Below, piece by piece: positions 36,595-45,252 of a stretch of DNA of 45,252 nucleotides; position 1 is the first letter of the stretch, and the number at the start of each line of letters is the position of its first letter. Source of the DNA: Conidiobolus incongruus B7586 (Eukaryota; Entomophthoromycota; Entomophthoromycetes; Entomophthorales; Conidiobolaceae); contig JNEM01011217.1 of assembly GCA_000697335.1 (NCBI GenBank), positions 1 through 45,252 of the forward strand, in the 5' to 3' direction. Both the position numbers and the translations under genes were made by a program. The notes under the pieces are model-generated. The model was not told the origin of the DNA, searched no databases, and saw only the letters and a program-made list of their open reading frames with translations.

Positions 36595-39500
36595 TTAATC
36601 GTCATTTTCCGATTCTTCCTCATTGGTTGTTCGTACTCCCAACAAAGGATCCCTCTCACTCGATTCCCCCCTAGTAACAATCGTGCCAGAACTTTGGTTA
36701 TCTCCAAATCTTGGAGTATTACCGACGATTGAGTCCTTAATCCCCACGACAAAAAGCCACCAATTGGATGGTGTGAGATATGGCGAATATCTATCAATAT
36801 TGCCAATAGCACCAAGTTGGGCTAGGTGGGATGCAGTGTTGGGCAGGAGGGACAGTAGGATTGGGAGGAGGACTAAGGCATGGAGTGCAGCTGTAACAAT
36901 GATGGTTAAATACATGCGAAAGTAGTAGATTTCAAAAAGTTTGGACTTAGTGAACGCTAATACTGTAAGTCCAATGAATTTCGTTAGGGTAATGCCTACA
37001 ACTACAGTTGGGAGCACTTTCACAGTAGCTGCATTCGCTCTACGAACATCGGGGATTTTGTGATGTTCATCAAGAGGAGGAATTGGTGGTGGAATGGGTA
37101 ATGTATGGTAAGCGTGTAAGAAATGAGAACAAAATTCAACAGTTAAGCCAATACAAATGATTAAATTGACTAAGGACACTGCATTCAATTGAACTCTGTC
37201 GGAATCTGGAGAGTTGAAGAGGCGCCCCAGTAGTACCATACATGTGGCTTGAACGTCCACTACTACCATGATTAGAACCAATGCTAAGATTAATGTGGTA
37301 CGTAGAGATCCTGTCAGGATAAGATGGACGAAAGACACCAATAGAATGCATCCCAAAACCAATTTAAAAGTCAAACCCACAATATAAGTATACTGCTCAA
37401 AAAAGATATAAAACACCGAATATGGGAAAACCTTGGTATCTGCAGGCGCACCATTGTCAATCAAGTGAGACTGAATCTCCCTGGAAATACGGTTAGCTTG
37501 CTTCAAAGCTTCAATATAGTCTCTCTGCTCCTTCAGCGGGGTATGGTACGTTCTGAAGTGCGACGCTTCGATCTCATGGCGGCGTCGGTTGATGTGAATT
37601 GCTTCAGAGTACCCACCCTTGCCAGCGAGGGGACACTGCTCCCCCGGGACCGACTGCATCCAAAATTCCAGGAACTTGAAGAATTCCTTGCCTTGAGGAA
37701 TTCCAGATAGGGATACGTTCCAAGAGGGATTGCGGCCCTCCAAGCATCCCATACAAGCATCCTCGTCGTCGAAGGGATCGCAAGGCACAAGGTTAGGCAG
37801 ATCTTCCTTGCGAATACGGCAGCATCCTTCGAGTGCGGGGTTCAGAAAATGCATGAAATCGTCAATCCAAACGGCAGCAGGTTGTGCAATGTACGATACG
37901 TTGGAGCGTTTTCTCTCCTGTTCCAAAATATTCGCTACAGAATATTGGTCACAACCGCCGAACCTTCCACATAATTCTTTTTGGCCTTTGAGATGAGTTG
38001 GATCAGCTCCTGTTACTACGAAATATACTGGAGGTCCAATTCGCAGTTGCGAGTCTAAATCATTGAAGTAATTCACCAAGTACGACGTTGTCGGGAGAGC
38101 AATACGCTGGTCCAGACCTAATGGAGTACTGGGCAAAAGACTCAAACTGAAAAGGAAGAACCCTCCAAAGCCTAACAATACCAAAGCTTTCGTCAGGGGG
38201 TAGAACAGGAATGGAGTATAGTAATTCGTGGTAAAGTATTCCAACCAAGTTTGGTTGGTTTCGCTACTGTCGTTTGTTCTACGAACCTTGAGGAAGTAGA
38301 GGATATCTACACGTCCCTCCTCCACCCTTTGAGCATCCAAAGTCATGAATGTAACAAAAACTGTCACCTGGAGGAACATGTTAGCCAATACGGATAGACA
38401 CGCGACTTTGGCGAAGGAACTAACAGCTGGCATATCAACGAGACCTGCAATACCGAACGCAGCACCTTGACATACCGCAGACATGAACAAACTAGGACCT
38501 ATACTACCGACGGCGCGAGCGACAACTTCGTTGATGGGGGGTATTGAAGTGACAGATTCATCCGATTGATTGATGATCTCAATGTTGGTATCGTTCGTTA
38601 TCAAAGAAGCTTCGGATTCTAACACTAGGTTCTTGGCGTAATTGTTCTGGGTTTCAAATTCTTTTGTCAGTAAAAAGAGGTTGTCAACACCAATTGCAAG
38701 TACTAAAAATGGAATTACTTCGACAATGATTAGAGTGATACTGCCGCCAAGCCAGCTGAATATACCAATGGAGAAGATTACACTAAAAATGACTAAGATT
38801 ATACCAACGAGACCCAATCCTACTTTAGACTTTACAAAGAAAGAACCATCCGTGAGCGAACTGAGAGGAACTCTCTGCTGATTTAGCGAGAATGAAGCAT
38901 AGATGAACATTGCCAAATAACTGTATAAAATAATCATGATATCCCTATTTGAGGATTGATTTAATTCCGTTTCTAGTGACGATTCCGTACTGAAACTGAA
39001 TTTGAATTTGGTAGTTTGGCTAAACTGTCGTTGTTTGACGATGAGATAGTCAATAAGGGAAGTTTCCCAATCTTGAATTTTGAAAATTTCACCGGAGTTG
39101 GATGGATTTGGCAGGATGTAGGTCACGATAAAGGATGTAGAATCCCTAAACTCTGTAATGGAATGTGCGACGTTTTGGATACGTCCTCCCAATACAATTT
39201 CGGGCTTGATCGGAGCTCCCGAGGGTGGCAGACAGCTGGATGGATGATGCAAACAGTTGTTTAATGTAGATTCCCAATCTTCATCCCCCTCAAAGGTTTC
39301 GAGATCGTCTTGCCAGTATCCGGTTATTGATTGGATGAGACATCCCTGATCCACAGGTCGGTAGCACACGTGATCCAATTTGAGTTCATAGCTTTTCGAT
39401 ACCAAATTTTCGATATCATTTTGAATTTCAAAAATATTTTCAACCAAATCTCTGTCAAATATAGTTTGATTGGATTTTGAAGTGAAGATGATTTGTTGGG

Positions 39501-40789
39501 ATCTGTAAAATGCACCAAAGTTTTGATCAAAGAAATTTTTCTGTTGAAGTGCCTGAGATTTGGGACCCACCCACAGTTTGACGGGTTCTGTGTCGATGGT
39601 GAGTTGAAGCCAACCGAGACTTCCGAGCGTTAGGACTACGATGGTGATTAGGATTGTGAGAAGTTTGCGAGTTGCGCAGAAACTACCCAATTGGTAGAAG
39701 ATTTCGTGGAGATAGCTGGTTGCCCAGTAGGTTGGGGTCGGTGTGGAGGGATAAATGAATGAATTAGGAGTTTCATCTTCTTCATTTTCTACGGGAACTG
39801 GTTCGAATGAAGATGAAAAAGTAAATGATGAGCTCCACTCCTTCCACCTGACAACTAATGGCTGTTTGGATGACCACATTGCAACAGTAACTAATAACAC
39901 CAAGAATACAATAATCAATTTCAACCCAAAGCATTTACCAATATAGCAATCCCACTCCCAAAACGGTTTGGAGTGGTCACTAGCCACGGGATCCAAAGCG
40001 GGACACACTTGATCACAATCCACACACGAGCATCTCGACTGAGGATCAGTATTATTGCACAAATGAACCTCCCTAACCAAAGGTACTAACTTGGATTTCT
40101 TACCTGGTGACTTCCTAGGAAAATTAATTTGAAATGGCGCCCCCGCCGCACTCTTGTGACCCAAAAACTCGACCATATCGTGCCAATTCTTAGCACCACC
40201 ACCGATCAAATCCATAACATAGCCATTATCCGCAGTAAACTTGACATCCTTGCAACCGTCGAAGAATTTCTGACCATAATCGGGATTCAGATAGAAATCC
40301 AGCTCCGTCACAATTTCTTTACCAGTTTTTGGACTCTTCTTTATTTCAGTAACATTCAAAAATCGACTCTGATTTGGAGAACATGTTAACTCGCAAAAGA
40401 ACTCTCGAAAGTTATTGTAACATGCGGGACATGTCGACAAAACATTATAGGCTATGGATAAACTTGATTTTAAAGTGTTCAACTGCGCTTCGGAGCAGCA
40501 TACCTTCGAATATTGAAAGCTGTCGCCACATACCGTGTTTAGTAGTGATTGAAATCGGTTGGAAGTCTAAATTGAAAGAATTAGTTTTTTAGAATATTTA
40601 TATAGTGATGCGGAGTACTTTTCTGGCTGGATTTGAATCTGGACAGTTTAAATTTCGGGAGAACCAACCACTATCCAAGGGACCACACTCATCGTACATT
40701 ACACAGGTAGTAGCATTTTTATCAGCTAAAAACGTAAAATCTTTACCTAACAAAGAATTCAGGAAAATGAAAACTTTCCAAAGTTTCAT
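36595..40789 (-). CDS. NPC1: NPC1/Ncr1 sterol transporter
   Basis: Moves sterols and sphingolipids out of the vacuole/lysosome; a polytopic membrane protein of the RND/Patched-related family. ATG at 40,789 begins a signal peptide (MKLWKVFIFLNSLL), then CVMYDECGP, VCCSEAQ and CPACYNNFREFFCELTCSP (N-terminal sterol-binding domain), a membrane segment (KLIIVFLVLLVTVAMW), a large luminal domain, the sterol-sensing domain (IIVEVIPFLVLAIGVDNLF, typical of NPC1), a second luminal loop with many Cys, and a C-terminal block of spans. The acidic tail holds ERDPLLG, a dileucine-type vacuolar sorting signal. A 52-nt intron lies at 40,567-40,618, and a 21-nt GT-AG stretch at 40,726-40,746 may be a second intron. 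The main exon is one frame of about 1,320 codons. Total length is about 1,373 residues (human 1,278). The gene looks intact. It is divergent from VMA9, 1.3 kb away. Confidence 0.95.
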
Positions 40790-42119
40790 GATTTAAAATA
40801 TTAATAAATAGAATTAATTTGTTTTATTAAAATTATTAACATATAACAATTATAAATATTACTGAATTTAAAATTAAGGAGCTTTGAGGATATTTGAATA
40901 TCGTGACGGTTTTTATATGCATGAAATATCACTAAATATGGGATAACAGATTTCAACTTATTTACTACCAATATGATTCATCATACGATATTACTTATGC
41001 ACTTAGCTATAACCCTTAATATAAAATTTATAGAATATTGAAATGGCCATATTATGATTTATCTTATTTCAAGAACTGAATAAATTTCCTAAAATTAAAT
41101 ATATCTTTTAAAATAATTTTATTACATTTACAAATAAAATAAATTACACTTTTAATTTTTAGAGATTATAAACTTTATAAAAATATATCAATTAATTAAA
41201 AATTTTATTATAATCATTAATTTAAAATATCTATTACCAGAGGTTTAGGGAATCAATTATGAAATAATTAGAGATTTGAGAAATTTTAGAATCATTTAAA
41301 ATCAATCTCAATTTATATTTCTTAAAAAATAACTATTATTTAATTGAATTTATTGAAAATCTGAAGTAAATTTATAATGTTATTAAGATAATTATACTTG
41401 AAGGAGATGATTGATTATGTTGAATGTATATATAATAATGAAATATTTAGTATATTTTAATTGATATTACAAATATGGTTGATTTCATTGAATATGTGAT
41501 TTAATACAAAATAGATATCAAATAATATAATTTAATAAAATTACAAATATTATATTAAAAGGATATATTATAATATCACTTATATTTTTGATATAATATA
41601 ATTTCCACCAAATCAAGGATATTCACTATAATGTAGATCAATCAGTAAAAAGTTTGATTGAATATTTCAAATAATATTGTCGATTTTAATAAGATGTCAT
41701 TGGCCAGCCTTATTTCAATAATTCATTAGGATTTATTAATTATGTATATAATATGCTTTGACATATTAAACCTATTTTGTATATCCAGATTTCAAACTGT
41801 TGAACTATAAATATAGCTTCTGTTCACAATAATTGGTATAATCTTACGTCAAATATCTTGTGATATATATAAGAACATATTTTCAAATCATGTTTAAATT
41901 GAAAAAATATTTGATATTCAATGTAAACTGTTTTATAAATGATATTAATACTTTATGAATATTTCAAAAAAATCTCATAATACTATTCAATTAATCCAAA
42001 TCTTAACCCAATTTCACTATCCCAAAATAATTCCCATATCTAAACACTTATCAAATTCAATAGAATCATCCAAATTCCATGTCATAACTCTAATTCTTAT
42101 TCAATTACAATCAAATAAA
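40790..42119. other. Divergent intergenic region between NPC1 and VMA9
   Basis: About 1.3 kb of AT-rich DNA that must contain both promoters. The ~150 bp before VMA9 are CA/CT-rich (leader-like). No other gene seen. Confidence 0.55.
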
Positions 42120-42428
42120 ATGGGATTATTAGTTGTAATTATCGTAGGTATTATCACAGCCGGTCTCAGCTTCCTATGCTGGCAATACCCTCTCAAACAG
42201 TTTGACCAAGTGTAATATCCCTATTTCATTGAAATTCATTCACTAATTTTGATTTAGGGTTTTCCGTTCTACTTCTATAATGACTTTGGTTTGTCTTTAT
42301 TTGATGTAACATTACTTCATAGAGATAATTTTGTAAAATTGTTAATATTTTGCTTTAGGTGGGCTTTTACTTATTTAGCACAATTGAACCCATTAATCGC
42401 TCCTAAGAAAGTGGCAGGCAATCATTAA
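42120..42428 (+). CDS. VMA9: V-type proton ATPase subunit e (Vma9)
   Basis: A very small membrane subunit of the V0 sector that is needed for vacuolar acidification. Three exons (42,120-42,211; 42,258-42,305; 42,359-42,428) with introns of 46 and 53 nt, both GT...TTTAG, give a 69-residue protein ending TAA. The first span is MGLLVVIIVGIITAGLSFLCW, followed by a short loop (YPLKQFDQVVFRST) and the second span MTLVCLYLMWAFTYLAQL with NPLIAPKK. Yeast Vma9 has 73 residues with RSTVILTLAMMFLMW and CQLHPLVAPRR at the same places. Splice choices were fixed by this match; each gives an unbroken frame. Too short to be caught by simple frame scanning. Confidence 0.93.
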
Positions 42429-44160
42429 AATTCCAAGTTCAATTCGGTTTATAGTTATAATTGTCTAGTTTATTTAAATTGATTAATTATTGAATAATTT
42501 TTTGGTGTTTGAAGACAATTTTGGACTGTAATCATAGTTTGAACCTTAATAATGAGTTATAAATGGTATTACCTTTTATTGAATATTGTTTAAATTAATT
42601 TTAATTTTTAATTTGGCCAATTTTAAATATTCATCATTTATTAAATTTTATTTATTTTTATTAAGACATATTTACTATTATTGGTATATAATTATTCTTT
42701 TTTACTTATATCATGAATAACAATTTAAGTATTAACAAGCATTCTCAATTTCAATACTCCATTTTAATATGGAATAATAAGTAATATTTTTTGAATACTA
42801 ATTTTAGAATTATATATTACAATATAAATATATTTTAAATACTGATAAGAAATATAAACATCATTTAACTTATATACACACAAAATATATGCGAACTAGC
42901 TTCCATATTCAGATATATTATTCAATTTTTATAATAATATTATAATTCCATTTATCTATTAAATGTATTTTTGTCAGGTAATATTATTCATTTATCATAT
43001 ACAATATCAATTAAATCATCGTTCAATATTATACAATTTGATTTCAATTCATATTCCTATTATTTTCAACCAATTAAAATTTTGAAACTGTTATAGTATA
43101 TTTAAGATTTTAAAATGTCTTATATCGTTTTAATCATTATTCCATAGTTTATACTGAATATTAAACTTTTATTTGAAAATATTTCATATAATTTGGTATA
43201 AAATTTTATTACAATAGATGTTATAATTAACCCAGTATTAATTATTCAATTATTGGATATTATTACATTTACAATATTGAGTGTGTAATAATTTACAATT
43301 TAATGATTAATATTTCAATAATTTTTTAATTCGATCACATTTTATTTCATAAATATTGTTACTTTCCCAAATAATTCAAAATATACTTTATATCAAAATA
43401 CTATTAATTGATATTATTTTTTTTAAGATTTCATCATTTCAAAATTTATAGGAATTGGATTAATTAAAATCTCAGTCATTTATCCTTGCTATTGCAATTA
43501 CTACACAGTTCATTGATTAAGATATATTAGTATTATAATCAATAACTATTGGTATAATTGCTTAAAATTTGATGAATTCTTAATGTACCAATATTTTAGA
43601 TTAGATCATTATTTCAATTATTGAACAATATTTGTTAATTAATTCCGTTCTCTATCATATTCAAGGCCAAATATAAAAAATCAAGTGCTCCTAATAGATG
43701 CATTGGAATTAATTCTATTATTTGAAGCTATTTATTAGCAATTGTAATTTTGTTTTGACTAGTATCTTTTTTTCTTCATCTAATCCATTATGGTTATTTT
43801 AATAGAAAATGTGATATTTTCAATTTACATTTTTTCAAGTTAAAATTCAATTAGCACATTCAAATCTTGAAATAACTATTAGCTAACTAATCAAAGGCTA
43901 TATTCGATTTTTACTCCATTACAGTGTTTATACAGTCCTCCTTTTCCTAAATAAATATTAATTTATCAAATCAAGCTACAGATCAGCATTATTTATTAGC
44001 CTTTTTTATAATAATAAACTTAATATTGAATAAAATTATATTCCTGATTTAATAACTCTTTAATTTAAAAATTTCATATAAAATTTGAATTATATTGTAT
44101 AAAAAAATAAAATTTGAATATTAAAATCAAAATACAAATATATATATATATATATATATA
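42429..44160. other. AT-rich intergenic stretch
   Basis: About 1.7 kb. It starts with the VMA9 3' region and ends in an AT microsatellite (44,140-44,160). I see no gene; scattered C/T-rich patches carry no open frame. Confidence 0.55.
44140..44160. repeat. AT dinucleotide microsatellite at LTR-like element edge
   Basis: About ten AT units directly before the LTR-like element. ATAT also follows the element's 3' end, so the insertion may have hit an AT run. Confidence 0.85.
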
Positions 44161-44597
44161 TGATAGGAAATAATTGTGTCCATCACTCAAGAAACTCTGG
44201 TTATCACACTGATACAAGAAGTCACATTGGAAGTGCCTCATTTCATGAACTGGTTAAACTTATCATTTTCTGCCTGTAAGGCCTACACGTTCACGAACAT
44301 TCACAATTGAAACTAATATAAGATTACCACAAGCAAACTAATAAACATATTCTTCTATCTTCATTTTCAAAAGTATCCAGTCTCTAAGTTTTTCTCGTAA
44401 CACTCACAAAGGTATTGAGTCGTGACGAGCGTGAGATATTTACTTTATTCGAAGAACCCGATCCGCAGTAAGCTATTTTCACCTAATTTTGTGAACCCCC
44501 TTAATTTCCCTTAACTTTGTGGTAATCTATCATTTACCACTGGCGATTCCTCGTTTAAGCTCTAAAAGACTACTTCCTCGCGCGTTTACGGTCGTCA
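44161..44597 (+). mobile_element. LTR-like fossil (possible solo LTR), better preserved copy
   Basis: A 437-bp block with TG...CA ends (TGATAGGAAA to GGTCGTCA) and an ATAT-type sequence on both sides that could be a short target duplication. It keeps CpG-rich patches (CTCGCGCGTTTACG) unlike any surrounding DNA. The second copy is at 34,120. No coding part is attached. The LTR class is inferred from TG...CA ends, length and flanks only; a non-autonomous DNA element is the alternative. Confidence 0.5.
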
Positions 44598-45252
44598 TAT
44601 ATATCTTTATCAAGATCATTAACTTATTAAAATTAGAAAACTTAGATCCAGAGAAATATCTTATAATATTACAATAATAAAAACTATTATTATTATTATT
44701 CTTTTTTTATTCAAACTCAAACAATATAGTTTTATAATTATTCAAACAAATGATTAAATGATCAACACCCTTAGTTAATATATTTAATCTAATAGATATA
44801 ATTTTTTTGTATAGTAATATATTAGATATTTATTATCAAGTATTAGTTAAAATTTTTGCATAAAATATAATTTTACAATAGTCTCAAATTTATATTAATG
44901 ATTATATCATTATAATCAATTTTGTGTTATCTAATATATTTTATAAATAAATATCATTTTTCTTGTAATTATCTCAAATTTAATTTGAGAATAGAAGACT
45001 TGAAAAAATATTAAAATATAATAACACTATTATAATTCCTTGGAGTCAAAGTGTAATATATGAAATATTCTTTAATTATATATATATATATTCAATAAAT
45101 TAATACAAATAAGCTGAATTGAAGTTAATGACTTAAAATTTATAATATTTTATAATATAAATTCAATTTTTTCGAAAGATTAGTATCTGAATACAAATTT
45201 GAATAAAAATTAATTATAATTTTAAATGATATTATTTTATTTGAATTTATAG
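44598..45252. other. AT-rich stretch to window end
   Basis: About 650 bp of AT-rich DNA with no gene seen. Confidence 0.6.

Noticed and set aside
37465-38881. Several plus-strand frames of 80-90 codons within NPC1
   Set aside because: They are opposite-strand shadows of the NPC1 coding sequence.
41955-42119. In-frame extension of VMA9 upstream of 42,120
   Set aside because: The extra 55 residues are Ile/Ser/Gln-rich leader translation; Vma9 proteins start directly with the first membrane span, as at the ATG at 42,120.

Overview
The window is nuclear DNA from a very AT-rich eukaryote, most likely an early-diverging fungus. An Entomophthoromycotina (Conidiobolus-like) source is my best guess, not a proof. 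The signs are genes with short GT-AG introns (about 46-65 nt), a fungal-style CSL transcription factor, Trm2, an Lhp1-type La protein, NPC1/Ncr1, a very small Vma9, an F-box/leucine-rich gene, and long gene-free stretches that are nearly all A and T. No rRNA gene, confident tRNA gene or CRISPR array was seen.

Layout. 1-1,050: remnant of a mariner DNA transposon cut by the window edge. 1,262-5,560 (minus): MED23, recognisable from end to end but broken by in-frame stops and frame changes. 5,837-7,726 (minus): intact CSL (CBF1/Su(H)/LAG-1) gene. 7.7-14.6 kb: mostly empty AT-rich DNA with a small possible gene (10.9 kb), a GC-richer island (12.5 kb) and a decayed coding remnant (13.5-14.3 kb). 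14,625-15,760 (minus): RAB2 GTPase with many introns. 17,015-18,663 (plus): six-exon coiled-coil protein. 18,886-20,667 (minus): TRM2 tRNA methyltransferase. 22,784-24,733 (plus): F-box/LRR-like gene split by a GC-richer, organelle-like insert. 26.9-27.5 kb: another decayed coding remnant. 28,262-29,296 (plus): La protein. 29.8-36.0 kb: three more mariner fossils, a SINE copy and an LTR-like fossil. 36,595-40,789 (minus): NPC1 sterol transporter. 42,120-42,428 (plus): VMA9, V-ATPase subunit e. 44.2-44.6 kb: a second, better preserved LTR-like copy.

The intact genes are unrelated housekeeping loci and do not form a pathway or operon. RAB2 (Golgi/ER traffic), NPC1 (vacuolar sterol export) and VMA9 (vacuolar acidification) all belong to the endomembrane system. 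La and TRM2 both act on tRNA. MED23 and CSL are both transcription regulators lying in tandem.

The strongest unusual signal is decay by apparent C-to-T change. The mariner copies, the two 437-bp LTR-like copies, the two SINE-like copies and several broken coding regions (including MED23) have lost C, and their stops tend to be TAA/TAG where Gln fits or TGA where Arg/Trp fits. TAA is a true stop in RAB2 (after the GGCC prenylation end) and VMA9, so a reassigned code is unlikely. Alignments to human and yeast proteins were made from memory and should be rechecked by search.
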